Source: Pseudomonas sp. CROZ-RG-20F-R04-15 (GTDB lineage Bacteria > Pseudomonadota > Gammaproteobacteria > Pseudomonadales > Pseudomonadaceae). From it: DNA of 64,000 nucleotides. Positions within the stretch are counted from its first letter, which is position 1. Each line of letters begins with the position of its first letter. The translations under genes and the position numbers were made by a program. The DNA is taken from contig NZ_JAKNQL010000006.1 in NCBI RefSeq assembly GCF_022662375.1, positions 62,001 to 126,000 of the forward strand. The letters are read 5' to 3'. This document shows, one piece after another, positions 46,654 through 55,967 of the stretch. Below the pieces are notes generated by a model. That model was not told the DNA's origin and did no database searches. It saw nothing but the letters and a program-made list of their open reading frames with translations.

Positions 46654-47214
46654 ATGCGTCCCGCTACCGATGAACTGCCCGTCCGTTACGATCGCCTGAC
46701 CATGAGCCTGCACTGGCTGACCGCCCTGTTGGTGATTGGTCTGTTCGCCTGCGCGCAAATCTGGGAACAGCTGCCCAAAGGCACGCCATTGCGCAAGGAG
46801 TTGCAGGCTTTGCACATTTCTTTCGGCATTTTGCTGGCGGTAATTGTGATTGCCCGGGTGCTCTGGCGACTGTTCAAGGGGCGCCGTTTGCCAGCGGCCA
46901 ATCAGGGTGCAATGAACATTCTGGCGAAAACCGCACATCTGGCCTTGTACGCGCTGCTCTTGAGTCAGATCGTGCTGGGTTTCCTGCTGCGTTGGGCCCA
47001 GGCCGAACCTTTCAACTTCTTTGGTCTGTTCGATGTCCCAACCTTGATCGCCTTCGATAAAAGCATGAAGTCGACATTCGGTGGCCTGCATGAACAAGTG
47101 GCCTGGGCCATCATTGTTCTGGCGACACTGCATGCTGTCGTTGCCTTGGTGCATCACTACGGCCTGCGCGACAACACTTTGCGCCGCATGTTGCCGGGGC
47201 GTGTTTCGAACTGA
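46654..47214 (+). CDS. cytochrome b561 family protein
   Basis: A 186-residue membrane diheme cytochrome b561 (CybB type). YDRLTMSLHWLTALLVIGLF holds the first haem His; ALHISFGILLAVIVIARVLWR, LALYALLLSQIVLGFLLRWA and LHAVVALVHHYGLRDNTLRRM supply the other helices and His ligands. It transfers electrons from ubiquinol, possibly to superoxide. GAGGA precedes ATG 46654. It lies 29 nt before the TPR gene and may be in one unit with the sigma factor. Confidence 0.92.
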   Translation: MRPATDELPVRYDRLTMSLHWLTALLVIGLFACAQIWEQLPKGTPLRKELQALHISFGILLAVIVIARVLWRLFKGRRLPAANQGAMNILAKTAHLALYALLLSQIVLGFLLRWAQAEPFNFFGLFDVPTLIAFDKSMKSTFGGLHEQVAWAIIVLATLHAVVALVHHYGLRDNTLRRMLPGRVSN

Positions 47215-47243
47215 AGTGCCACTTTCACACTGGAGCCTTGCCC

Positions 47244-47777
47244 ATGACTATCCGTTCCGTTATGTTCGCCGCCCCGTTGCTGCTGGTCGCGGCGATGTCC
47301 AGCCAGTTGGCCTTCGCCAATGGTGATGAAGAAGCGCCGGTGCAGAAACCCGAGTGCCCGAAAGGTCAGGTCTGGGACAGCAAAACGCAGAAGTGTGTGC
47401 TGCAAGTCAGCAAAGCACTTTCCGATGCCGACCGTACCGATTACGCCTACCGTCTCGCCAAGGCCGGTCGCTACGAAGAAGCGCTGGCGCTGCTCGACAC
47501 GCTGAAACAACCGAACACCGCCAAGGCTCTCAACTATCGCGGTTATGCAACGCGCAAGCTGGGAAGAACAGACGAAGGCATCGATTATTACCTGCAATCG
47601 GTGAAACTTGATCCGCAGTACGCGCAAGTGCGCGAATACCTCGGCGAGGCCTATGTGATCAAAGGTCGCGTCGATCTGGCGCAGGAGCAGTTGCAGCAAA
47701 TCAAGTCGATTTGCGGCACATCGTGCGAGGAGTACCAGGACCTGGCCGAAGCCATCAACGATTCAGCGAAAACCTGA
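47244..47777 (+). CDS. exported TPR protein
   Basis: A 177-residue periplasmic protein. Signal peptide MFAAPLLLVAAMSSQLAFA; mature N-terminus NGDEEAPVQKPECPKGQVWD with a Cys pair around KTQKCV. Two to three TPR units follow (DYAYRLAKAGRYEEALALLD, AKALNYRGYATRKLG, LDPQYAQVREYLGEAYVIKG). It directly precedes the ECF sigma gene and overlaps its frame, suggesting a sensory or envelope partner. Confidence 0.85.
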   Translation: MTIRSVMFAAPLLLVAAMSSQLAFANGDEEAPVQKPECPKGQVWDSKTQKCVLQVSKALSDADRTDYAYRLAKAGRYEEALALLDTLKQPNTAKALNYRGYATRKLGRTDEGIDYYLQSVKLDPQYAQVREYLGEAYVIKGRVDLAQEQLQQIKSICGTSCEEYQDLAEAINDSAKT

Positions 47778-48325
47778 GCATTTTCATAAGGGCAGCCATC
47801 ATCGTCAGCGATCAGGCATTCAGAGCAGAACTCGGACAGCATCTGGCGCGACTGTGGCGCTACGGTTTGCTGCTGTCGCGCAATCGGCATGTGGCGGAGG
47901 ATCTGGTGCAGGCCACCTGTGTGCGAGCGTTGGAACGTGCGGCTCAGTACGTGGCCGGCACGCGTATGGATCGCTGGTTGCTGAGTATTTTGCATTCGAT
48001 CTGGCTCAACGAAGTGCGCGCTCGTCGCGTGCGTCAGGGCGCCGGCCAGGTGGATGCCGATGGCCAACTGGCGTTCGATGGTGAATACGCGGCGCAGACT
48101 CACGTCATGGCCGCGCAAGTGATTCGCCGCGTCGATGCGCTGCCGGAAACCCAGCGCGAAACCGTATATCTGGCTTATGTCGAAGGCCTGTCCTACCGCG
48201 AAGTTGCCGATATCCTGCAAATACCGATCGGCACGGTGATGAGTCGTCTGGCCACCGCACGGCTGAAACTCGCCGAATACCCGCCACTGCAAGCGGTGCC
48301 GAAATCCACCGAAGGAGACCGTTGA
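47711..48325 (+). CDS. ECF-type RNA polymerase sigma factor
   Basis: A sigma-70 family ECF factor. Region 2 contains LARLWRYGLLLSRNRHVAEDLVQATCVRALERA; region 4 contains VDALPETQRETVYLAYVEGLSYREVADILQIPIGTVMSRLATARLKL. The start is unclear. The open frame goes back to TTG 47711 inside the TPR gene, but the expected start (before SDQAFRAEL) lies near 47798, where an AAGGG is followed by ATC-ATC-GTC and no standard start codon. I give the longest frame. Its stop overlaps the anti-sigma ATG by one base. Confidence 0.85.
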   Translation: MRHIVRGVPGPGRSHQRFSENLSIFIRAAIIVSDQAFRAELGQHLARLWRYGLLLSRNRHVAEDLVQATCVRALERAAQYVAGTRMDRWLLSILHSIWLNEVRARRVRQGAGQVDADGQLAFDGEYAAQTHVMAAQVIRRVDALPETQRETVYLAYVEGLSYREVADILQIPIGTVMSRLATARLKLAEYPPLQAVPKSTEGDR

Positions 48326-49083
48326 TGAACACACCTTCGGATGAGCAACTGGTCGCCTACCTCGACGGAGAACTCGAGCAGGAATATCGCCATCAACTCG
48401 ACAGCGCCATTGCCGAAGACCCGCTACTCAGTCTGCGCGTGCAATGGCTCAGCCGCAGCAACCTGCCGTACCGGAAAGCCTATGACGAACTGGCGCAACA
48501 GGCGCCGCTGGATCGCCTGCAAGCGCGGCTGGATGCCATTCCTTCGCCAGAAAGGCCGGGGCTGAGTCGCCGCTGGTTTATCGCTGGCGCCGCCGCGTTG
48601 GTGGCGGGCGGTGTGCTGGCCGACCGCTTGTTCCTGGGTTGGCATGCCGCGCAATCAAACAATTGGCGCGCACTGGTCGGCGATTACATGGCGCTGTATG
48701 TGCCGCAGACGCTCGATCATCTGCCCACCGACGAAGCGTCCCAGCGCGCGCAACTGCGCACGATCGATGCGCGCCTGGGCCTGAACCTTTCACCCGCGAC
48801 TCTGAAGCTACCGGGTGCCGAATTCAAACGGGCACAAATGCTTGAGTACGACGGCGTACCCATTGCGCAAATCGTCTATCTGGATGCGAAACATGGGCCG
48901 CTGGCGCTGTGTGTCACGCGTTCAAACAGCGGCACTCAGCCGTTGGCCCATGAGCGTCGGCATGAGATGAATGTGGTGTACTGGACTGAGCGCGAGCATG
49001 CGTGGATGTTGATTGGCCGTCATTCGGCGGCGCAGTTGGAGCAGCATGCGGGACTGCTGCGCGCGCAGTTGCTGAAAGTGTAA
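48325..49083 (+). CDS. anti-sigma factor
   Basis: A 252-residue single-pass membrane protein. The cytoplasmic N-terminus TPSDEQLVAYLDGELEQEYRHQLD is typical of ECF anti-sigma factors. One TM lies at about 85-108 (WFIAGAAALVAGGVLADRLFL), then a ~140-residue periplasmic domain. ATG 48325 overlaps the sigma stop (TGATG), with GGAG upstream. It likely holds the sigma factor at the membrane until an envelope signal arrives. Confidence 0.88.
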   Translation: MNTPSDEQLVAYLDGELEQEYRHQLDSAIAEDPLLSLRVQWLSRSNLPYRKAYDELAQQAPLDRLQARLDAIPSPERPGLSRRWFIAGAAALVAGGVLADRLFLGWHAAQSNNWRALVGDYMALYVPQTLDHLPTDEASQRAQLRTIDARLGLNLSPATLKLPGAEFKRAQMLEYDGVPIAQIVYLDAKHGPLALCVTRSNSGTQPLAHERRHEMNVVYWTEREHAWMLIGRHSAAQLEQHAGLLRAQLLKV

Positions 49084-49152
49084 GAAAGCTGTAGGCCGGC
49101 GCCGTCTCTGAATCGCGGACAACCAGCACTGAAGTTGGCGACTGATCCGACG

Positions 49153-49178
49153 CCTTCGCGAGCAGGCTCGCTCCCACC
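49153..49178. repeat. single REP unit
   Basis: One REP copy (CGCGAGCAGGCTCGCTCCCAC) in the gap between the anti-sigma gene and the convergent kinase gene; no inverted partner is seen. The remaining ~130 bp hold nothing else I can support. Confidence 0.85.
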
Positions 49179-49239
49179 GGGACCAAGGACGTTCATACAT
49201 CTATGTACACCCCAAAACCCTGTAGGAGTTCTTCGCAGG

Positions 49240-50541
49240 CTAGACGGTAGTGGGTAACCACAATCTGAAGCGCGCGCCGCCCAACGGCGAAGACTCGACC
49301 GTCAACGTGCCACCCTGCGCTTCCAGTGCCCGGCGACTGATCGCCAGCCCCAGACCAAACCCGCCCGTAGCCCGATCCCGACTGCGATCCAGCCGATAAA
49401 ACGGCTCGAAAATCCGCTCACGTTCGTCATCGGGAATGCCGATGCCGTCGTCATCGACCCAGATCTCACAGCCTTCGGCATTGACCTGCACGCCAATCTG
49501 AATGCGCTTTTCGCAATAGCGCATGGCGTTGCGCAGCAGGTTCTGGATCGCGCGCGCGGTCAGGCGTGGATCGAGGGAGAAGCGTTCGAGCTGACCGTGC
49601 AGCAACACGTCGATGACGATTTCCGGCGATTCCAGTTCTTCATCGACGCTGCCCAGAATACTGTCGATGAACTCATCCAGCGACACCTCGACCTGCTCCG
49701 GCAACTGCGCCGGGTTCTGCAAACGGCTGTAGGAAAGCAGCTCCAGCACCAGTTCATCCAGCTCGCGAATGTGTGCGACCAGTCCTAGCAGACGTTCACG
49801 ACTGGCCGTCGGCAAGTCATCGGACAAGGCCAGCGCCAGACCGAAATCCAGACGCGTCAACGGAGTGCGCAGTTCGTGGGACACGGCGTTGAGCAGATCA
49901 CGTTGTTGGTTGAGCAGGTTTTCGATGTCGCCGGCCATGGTGTCGAAGACGTTGGCGAGGCTGCCGATGTTGGAACTCTGGGCGATTTTCGTGCGTTCGC
50001 TCAAATGGCCTTTGCCGAAGCGTTCGGCGGTGCCTTTGAGGCGTTCCAGATCGCGCCAGTGCGGGCGCAACCACATCAGCAGGCAGGCGAGCAGGCTCGC
50101 GCCGATCAGCACGTTGATGCTCCAGTACAGCAGATTGACGTCCAGCGGATCCGGCGGCACGACCATTTGCACGGCAGTGGTGTCATCCAGCGGCGTCACC
50201 GCCAGCGTGCGCCAACCCCAATCACCAATGCGCACGACGTTTTCACCACGGCGCAGTCGCTGCTGCTCGATGGCAGTGAACTGGGCATCATCGATCCGCG
50301 CGAGGACGATGTGCAGCGGCTGGAAATCCTTGTCCATCGACGCCGCCAGTGCTGGCCACTGATCTTGCGGCACGGCATGAAACTGGCGGGTGATCAGCGA
50401 TTGCAGGCCGCGCGAATAGTCGAGGTTATAGGTGACGAAGCGATCCCTGAACGCCATGACCACCAGATCCGGTACCAGATAAATCGCCGCGCTGTACGAG
50501 ACGATCGTCACCAGATACAGGCGAAACAGGATGCGAAACAT
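49240..50541 (-). CDS. RstB-like sensor histidine kinase
   Basis: A 433-residue kinase. ATG 50541 starts a TM (ILFRLYLVTIVSYSAAIYLV). A ~120-residue periplasmic loop follows, then TM2 (LLYWSINVLIGASLLACLLMWL), HAMP (RPHWRDLERLKGTAERFGKGHLSE), HisKA with LLNAVSHELRTPLTRLDFGL, and HATPase_c (NLLRNAMRYCEKR, DDDGIGIPDDE, GGFGLGLAISRR). The HAMP start RPHW and the RDRATGG loop resemble E. coli RstB. It is 4 nt from its regulator gene. Position beside an RND pump parallels PA1438 of P. aeruginosa. Confidence 0.9.
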   Translation of the reverse strand: MFRILFRLYLVTIVSYSAAIYLVPDLVVMAFRDRFVTYNLDYSRGLQSLITRQFHAVPQDQWPALAASMDKDFQPLHIVLARIDDAQFTAIEQQRLRRGENVVRIGDWGWRTLAVTPLDDTTAVQMVVPPDPLDVNLLYWSINVLIGASLLACLLMWLRPHWRDLERLKGTAERFGKGHLSERTKIAQSSNIGSLANVFDTMAGDIENLLNQQRDLLNAVSHELRTPLTRLDFGLALALSDDLPTASRERLLGLVAHIRELDELVLELLSYSRLQNPAQLPEQVEVSLDEFIDSILGSVDEELESPEIVIDVLLHGQLERFSLDPRLTARAIQNLLRNAMRYCEKRIQIGVQVNAEGCEIWVDDDGIGIPDDERERIFEPFYRLDRSRDRATGGFGLGLAISRRALEAQGGTLTVESSPLGGARFRLWLPTTV

Positions 50542-50545
50542 CAGC

Positions 50546-51247
50546 TCAGCATTCCCACTCGGAACGGCTGAACAGATAGCCCTTGCCCCACACGGTCTTG
50601 ATCTTGCGTGCCTCGCCGGCGTGGTCGTCGAACTTGCGGCGCAGTTTGGAAATCGCCACGTCCACCGAACGGTCAGTGCCGTTGAATTCAATACCGCGCA
50701 GGCGCTGCAGGATCTGGTCGCGGCTCAGCACTTCGCCGGCGTGTCGGGCCAGGACCACGAGCAGGTTGTATTCGCCGCTGGACAGCTCGACCGGTTGATC
50801 ACGCCAGGTCACAGTGCGCTCGGACAGGTCGATGCACAGATTGCCCATGAGGATGCGGTCATTGGCGGTCAGTGGTTCGCCGAGGCTGCTGCGGCGCAGC
50901 AAGGTGCGCACCCGCGCCAGCAGCACGCGCGGTTCGCACGGTTTGGTGACGTAATCGTCGGCGCCCATTTCCAGGCCCAGAACCTGATCGTGGCTGTCGT
51001 CGCGGGCGGTGAGCATCAGGATCGGCAATGTCGCTGAATCGGCGCGCAACAAACGGCAGACTTGCAGGCCATCAAGACCCGGCAGCATCAGGTCGAGGAT
51101 CACCAGATCCGGCGGATTGACCCGCGCCCGCTCACGCACGTGGTCGCCACGGCCGATCACGCTGACGGAATAACCGTTGCGCTCGAGGTAGCTGGAAATC
51201 AGTTCGGCGAGGGCGGTGTCGTCTTCGACCAGGAGGATGTTGGGCAT
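50546..51247 (-). CDS. RstA-like OmpR-family response regulator
   Basis: A 233-residue OmpR/PhoB regulator. Receiver: VEDD (7-10), Asp52 in LVILDLMLPGLDG, Lys in YVTKPCEPRV. The winged helix carries SSGEYNLLVVLARHAGEVLSRDQIL and GTDRSVDVAISKLRRKF, ending TVWGKGYLFSRSEWE, very like E. coli RstA. ATG 51247; the extra upstream frame is REP sequence. It diverges from the RND pump genes and may regulate them. Confidence 0.92.
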   Translation of the reverse strand: MPNILLVEDDTALAELISSYLERNGYSVSVIGRGDHVRERARVNPPDLVILDLMLPGLDGLQVCRLLRADSATLPILMLTARDDSHDQVLGLEMGADDYVTKPCEPRVLLARVRTLLRRSSLGEPLTANDRILMGNLCIDLSERTVTWRDQPVELSSGEYNLLVVLARHAGEVLSRDQILQRLRGIEFNGTDRSVDVAISKLRRKFDDHAGEARKIKTVWGKGYLFSRSEWEC

Positions 51248-51287
51248 GGGGTGATCCAGAAAGTGCTGTGGCGACTGATAAGGCCCA

Positions 51288-51354
51288 TTCGCGAGCAGGC
51301 TCGCTCCCACACTTGGAATGCGATCCCTTGTGGGAGCGAGCCTGCTCGCGAAAG
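51288..51354. repeat. REP pair between regulator and RND operon
   Basis: Two inverted REP units about 25 bp apart, inside the 266-bp divergent region, close to the regulator's start. The RND promoter must lie between it and 51513. Confidence 0.9.
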
Positions 51355-51513
51355 CTATCTATCTGTCGCAATAAATTTCAAGACCTGAAGGATATACGCC
51401 CTCGCCCATCCCTGAGTAAAACCCTTACACAATTTCACACAGCGCCTACAAAGCTTCACCGCTAATCTCGGCGTCTGCCCGTAGGATGCGGACATCAATA
51501 TTGGGGGTTGTAC

Positions 51514-52671
51514 ATGTCGAACAAACTGCTGGCCGGGCTCGGCCTGATCGCCATGGCGCTGACACTGAGCGCCTGTGATTCGTCCTCGAAAACCGAGGAT
51601 CAGGCACCACCGGCCACTGTGCGCATCGAGACGATCGAGGCGCATCCCCTGACGATCAGCAGCGAACTCAGCGGCCGCATCGCCGCGCCACGGATTGCCG
51701 AAGTGCGCGCACGAGTGGCCGGCGTGGTGTTGCAGCGCACCTTCCGCGAAGGCAGCGACGTGAAAAAGGGCGACGTGCTGTTCCGCATCGACCCGGCACC
51801 GTTCAAGGCTGACCTCGACAGCGCCGAAGCCGCGCTGCGCAAGGCCGAAGCCAATGCGTTCCAGGCGAAACTGCAAGAGCAGCGCTATGCCCAGTTGATC
51901 GACGACAAAGCCATCAGCGGTCAGGACTACGACAACGCCCGCGCCAATGCCCGGCAGACTGCTGCTGATGTTGCGGCCAACAAGGCTGCTGTCGAACGGG
52001 CGAAACTGAATCTGGGTTATGCCACCGTCACTGCACCGATTTCCGGCCGTGTCGGCCGTGCACTGGTCACCGAAGGCGCACTGGTCGGGCAGAACGAAAC
52101 CACGCCGCTGGCATTGATTCAGCAGCTCAACCCGATTCACGCCGACCTCACCCAGTCGACCCGTGAACTCAACGAATTGCGCCGCGCATTCCGCTCCGGG
52201 CAGTTGCAGGAAGTCGGCCAGGACCAGGTCAAAGCCACGCTGATTCAGGATGACGGCAGCCTGTATCCGCTGCCGGGCAAATTACTGTTCAGCGACATCA
52301 CCGTCGACCCGGGCACTGGCCAGATCATTCTGCGCAGCGAATTCCCCAACCCGGATCTCGACTTGCTGCCGGGCAGTTTCATTCGCGTGCGCCTGGAGCA
52401 GGCAACCATCCAGAACGGTATCACCGTGCCGCAACGCGCCGTGCAGCGTGACAGCGCCGGCATTGCCCAAGTGCTGACCGTCGACGAGCAAATGCGCGTC
52501 GCCGAGCAACCGGTGCAACTGGGCGCGGTGCAGAACAATCGCTGGATCGTCACCGGTGGCCTCAAGCCCGGCGACCGCATCGTCATCGAAGGCCTGCAAC
52601 ACGCCCGTCCCGGCGAAACCGTGCAGATCGACGACACCCCTCTTCCACTTGCCCAGACCTCTGGTCAGTAA
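51514..52671 (+). CDS. RND efflux periplasmic adaptor (MexM-like)
   Basis: A 385-residue membrane-fusion lipoprotein. Signal peptide with lipobox LSAC (Cys about 19). Barrel-sandwich/lipoyl part: SELSGRIAAPRIAEVRARVAGVVLQRTFREGSDVKKGD; coiled-coil hairpin about 95-165; GYATVTAPISGRVGRALVTEGALV; beta-barrel later. It links the inner-membrane pump to an outer channel. Gene order with a divergent two-component pair matches PA1435-PA1438 (MexMN), hence the suggestion. Confidence 0.92.
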   Translation: MSNKLLAGLGLIAMALTLSACDSSSKTEDQAPPATVRIETIEAHPLTISSELSGRIAAPRIAEVRARVAGVVLQRTFREGSDVKKGDVLFRIDPAPFKADLDSAEAALRKAEANAFQAKLQEQRYAQLIDDKAISGQDYDNARANARQTAADVAANKAAVERAKLNLGYATVTAPISGRVGRALVTEGALVGQNETTPLALIQQLNPIHADLTQSTRELNELRRAFRSGQLQEVGQDQVKATLIQDDGSLYPLPGKLLFSDITVDPGTGQIILRSEFPNPDLDLLPGSFIRVRLEQATIQNGITVPQRAVQRDSAGIAQVLTVDEQMRVAEQPVQLGAVQNNRWIVTGGLKPGDRIVIEGLQHARPGETVQIDDTPLPLAQTSGQ

Positions 52672-52686
52672 GCAGGACGCTTTTCT

Positions 52687-55600
52687 ATGCCGCAGTTCTT
52701 TATCGACCGCCCGGTGTTTGCCTGGGTCGTTGCGTTGTTCATCCTGTTGGCCGGTGCGCTGGCCATCCCGCAGTTGCCGGTGGCGCAATATCCCGACGTC
52801 GCCCCGCCGCAGATCGAAATCTACGCCGTATACCCCGGCGCCTCGGCGCAGACCGTCGATGAAAGCGTGGTCAGCCTGATCGAGGAAGAGCTCAACGGCG
52901 CCGATCATCTTCTGTACTTCGAATCGCAAAGCAGCCTCGGCAGCGCCACGATCAAAGCCACGTTCCAGCCGGGCACCAACCCGGAGCTGGCGCAGGTCGA
53001 CGTGCAAAACCGTCTGAAAGTGGTCGAGTCGCGTCTGCCGCAAGCAGTGAATCAGCAAGGTTTGCAGGTCGAAAAAGTTTCGTCCGGTTTCCTCTTGCTG
53101 ATCACCCTGACCTCCAGCGACGGCAAGCTCGATGACGTGGCGCTCAGTGATTATCTGGCGCGCAACGTGATGAACGAAATCAAGCGTCTGGAAGGCGTCG
53201 GCAAGGCGCAGTTGTATGGCGCCGAACGGGCCATGCGCATCTGGATCGATCCGCAGAAGCTGATCGCGTTCAACCTGACACCGGCTGACGTCAATGAAGC
53301 CATCGTCGCGCAGAACGCCCAGGTGTCCGCCGGCAGCATCGGCGATCTGCCCAATCCGTCCAGCCAGGAAATCACCGCGACCATTCTGGTGAAGGGTCAG
53401 TTGTCGACGCCGCAAGAATTCGCCGACATTGTGCTCAAGGCCAATCGCGACGGTTCGACCGTGCGCATCGGTGACGTCGCGCGGGTCGAAATCGGCAGTC
53501 AGGAATACCAGTTCGGCACACGTCTAAACGGCAAACCGTCCACCGCTGTCGGCGTGCAACTATCGCCGGGCGCCAACGCACTGAACACCGCAACACTGGT
53601 GCGGGCGAAGATGGATGAACTGGCGCGCTACTTCCCGGCAGGCGTGGAATACAAGATTCCGTACGACACTTCACCGTTCGTCAAAGTCTCGATCACCAAA
53701 GTGGTTTACACCTTGGGCGAGGCGATGCTGCTGGTGTTCGCGGTGATGTTCCTGTTCCTGCAGAACGTGCGCTACACGCTGATCCCGACGCTGGTGGTGC
53801 CAGTGGCGCTGATGGGCACGTTCGCGACCATGCTCGCGCTGGGCTTCTCGATCAACGTGCTGACCATGTTCGGCATGGTGCTGGCCATCGGCATTCTGGT
53901 GGATGACGCCATCGTGGTGGTGGAGAACGTCGAACGGATCATGGCCACCGAGGGCTTGTCGCCCAAGGAGGCAACGCGCAAAGCGATGACGCAGATTACT
54001 GGCGCGATCATCGGTATCACGCTGGTGCTGGTGGCCGTGTTTATTCCGATGGCGTTCATGCAGGGCTCGGTCGGGGTGATTTACCAGCAGTTCTCGCTGT
54101 CGATGGCCACGTCGATTCTGTTCTCGGCATTCCTCGCCCTGACCTTGACGCCGGCATTGTGCACAACATTGCTCAAGCCGATTGCCAAGGGCGAACATCA
54201 CGAGAAATCCGGGTTCTTCGGCTGGTTCAACCGCCGCTTCGAGCATCTGACCGATCGTTATCAAGGCTGGGTCGGCTATGCGCTGAAACGCAGCGGTCGT
54301 TACCTGTTGATCTACGTCGTGTTGCTGGTCGGGCTGGGGCTGTGCTTCGCGCGCCTGCCCTCCTCGTTTCTGCCAGTGGAAGATCAGGGTTACACCATCA
54401 CCGACATTCAACTGCCGCCCGGTGCGACCAAGAATCGTACAGTGGCCGTGGCTGAACAGCTTGAGGCGCATAACGCCGGCGAGCCGGGGATCAGTGACAG
54501 TGTGGTGATTCTCGGTTTCAGCTTCTCCGGCAGCGGGCAGAACGCAGCGTTGGCGTTCTCGACGCTGAAGGACTGGTCGCAGCGCGGCAGTGATGATTCC
54601 GCCAGCTCGATTGCCGATCGCGCCAACATTGCGCTGAGCGAGATCAAGGACGCCATGGCGTTCTCGGTACTGCCACCGCCCGTGGATGGCCTCGGTACGT
54701 CCAGCGGTTTCGAGTTCCGCTTACAGGATCGCGGTGGCCTTGGCCACGCAACACTGATGCAGGCGCGCAGCGAACTGCTCGCTGCAGCCGAGAAAAGCCC
54801 GGTGCTGATGAACGTGCGCGAAAGCGCGCTGGCCGAAGCGCCGCAAGTGCAATTGATCGTTGACCGTAAACAGGCGAATGCCTTGGGCGTGTCTTTTGCT
54901 GATATCGGCAATGTGCTGTCCACTGCCGTCGGTTCCAGTTACATCAACGATTTCCCCAATCAGGGGCGCATGCAGCGCGTCGTCGTGCAGGCCGAAGGTG
55001 ATCAACGCAGCCAAGTGGCCGATCTGCTGAAAATGCATGTGCGCAATAACGCCGGGCACATGGTGCCGCTGTCGGCATTCGTGCAGGCCAACTGGATTCA
55101 GGGCCCGGCGCAATTGACTCGTTACAACGGCTATCCGGCGATTGCGATTTCCGGCGAACCGTCACCGGGGCACAGTACCGGTGAGGCCATGGCGGAAGTT
55201 GAACGTCTGGTGGCGCAGGGGCCGAAAGGCCTGGGTCAGGAATGGACTGGTCTGTCATTGCAGGAACGCTTGTCCGGTAATCAGGCACCGATCCTGCTCG
55301 GCCTGTCGTTGCTGGTGGTGTTCCTGTGTCTGGCGGCGTTGTACGAGAGCTGGTCGATTCCGACTTCGGTGTTGCTGGTGGTGCCGCTGGGCGTGCTCGG
55401 CGCGGTGCTGGCCGTGACGTTGCGCGGTATGCCCAACGATGTGTTCTTCAAGGTTGGTCTGATTACCATCATCGGTCTGTCGGCGAAGAACGCGATCCTG
55501 ATCATCGAGTTCGCCAAGAGCCTGTATGACGAAGGTCACGACCTGATTGATGCGACGTTGCAGGCAGCTCGCTTGCGTCTGCGGCCGATCGTGATGACTT

Positions 55601-55785
55601 CGCTGGCGTTCATTCTCGGCGTGGTGCCGCTGGCCATTGCCACCGGCGCCAGTTCGGCAAGCCAGCAAGCGATCGGCACCGGGGTGATTGGCGGGATGAT
55701 TACAGCGACGCTGGCGGTGATCTTTGTGCCGGTATTCTTTGTTGTCGTCATGAAGCTCGTACGACGCTTCACCAAACGCCACTGA
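52687..55785 (+). CDS. RND efflux transporter, HAE1 family (MexN-like)
   Basis: A 1032-residue inner-membrane proton/drug antiporter with 12 TM helices. FIDRPVFAWVVALFILLAG is TM1. The proton-relay Asp pair is in GILVDDAIVVVENVERIM (about 405-421) and the Lys is in GLSAKNAILIIEFAKSL (about 930-946). Two large periplasmic domains bind substrate. It is 15 nt after the adaptor. No outer-membrane factor follows, so it probably borrows an OprM-like channel, as MexMN does. Confidence 0.94.
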   Translation: MPQFFIDRPVFAWVVALFILLAGALAIPQLPVAQYPDVAPPQIEIYAVYPGASAQTVDESVVSLIEEELNGADHLLYFESQSSLGSATIKATFQPGTNPELAQVDVQNRLKVVESRLPQAVNQQGLQVEKVSSGFLLLITLTSSDGKLDDVALSDYLARNVMNEIKRLEGVGKAQLYGAERAMRIWIDPQKLIAFNLTPADVNEAIVAQNAQVSAGSIGDLPNPSSQEITATILVKGQLSTPQEFADIVLKANRDGSTVRIGDVARVEIGSQEYQFGTRLNGKPSTAVGVQLSPGANALNTATLVRAKMDELARYFPAGVEYKIPYDTSPFVKVSITKVVYTLGEAMLLVFAVMFLFLQNVRYTLIPTLVVPVALMGTFATMLALGFSINVLTMFGMVLAIGILVDDAIVVVENVERIMATEGLSPKEATRKAMTQITGAIIGITLVLVAVFIPMAFMQGSVGVIYQQFSLSMATSILFSAFLALTLTPALCTTLLKPIAKGEHHEKSGFFGWFNRRFEHLTDRYQGWVGYALKRSGRYLLIYVVLLVGLGLCFARLPSSFLPVEDQGYTITDIQLPPGATKNRTVAVAEQLEAHNAGEPGISDSVVILGFSFSGSGQNAALAFSTLKDWSQRGSDDSASSIADRANIALSEIKDAMAFSVLPPPVDGLGTSSGFEFRLQDRGGLGHATLMQARSELLAAAEKSPVLMNVRESALAEAPQVQLIVDRKQANALGVSFADIGNVLSTAVGSSYINDFPNQGRMQRVVVQAEGDQRSQVADLLKMHVRNNAGHMVPLSAFVQANWIQGPAQLTRYNGYPAIAISGEPSPGHSTGEAMAEVERLVAQGPKGLGQEWTGLSLQERLSGNQAPILLGLSLLVVFLCLAALYESWSIPTSVLLVVPLGVLGAVLAVTLRGMPNDVFFKVGLITIIGLSAKNAILIIEFAKSLYDEGHDLIDATLQAARLRLRPIVMTSLAFILGVVPLAIATGASSASQQAIGTGVIGGMITATLAVIFVPVFFVVVMKLVRRFTKRH

Positions 55786-55791
55786 TCCAAA

Positions 55792-55882
55792 CTGTGAGAG
55801 CGAGCCTGCTCGCGAAAGCGTCCGGTCTGCCAACATCTATGTTGAATCTACCGACGCCTTCGCGAGCAGGCTCGCTCCCACA
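55792..55882. repeat. REP pair after the RND operon
   Basis: Inverted REP units, the left one a variant (GTGAGAGCGAGCC). They probably mark the 3' end of the RND transcript. Confidence 0.88.
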
Positions 55883-55967
55883 GGGATTTTGCAAACATCC
55901 AGCGTTGTGGTCATACCTGTCATCGCTGGGCTAAGGTGTCTGAACCACCCTGGCCCATCGAGTCCTC

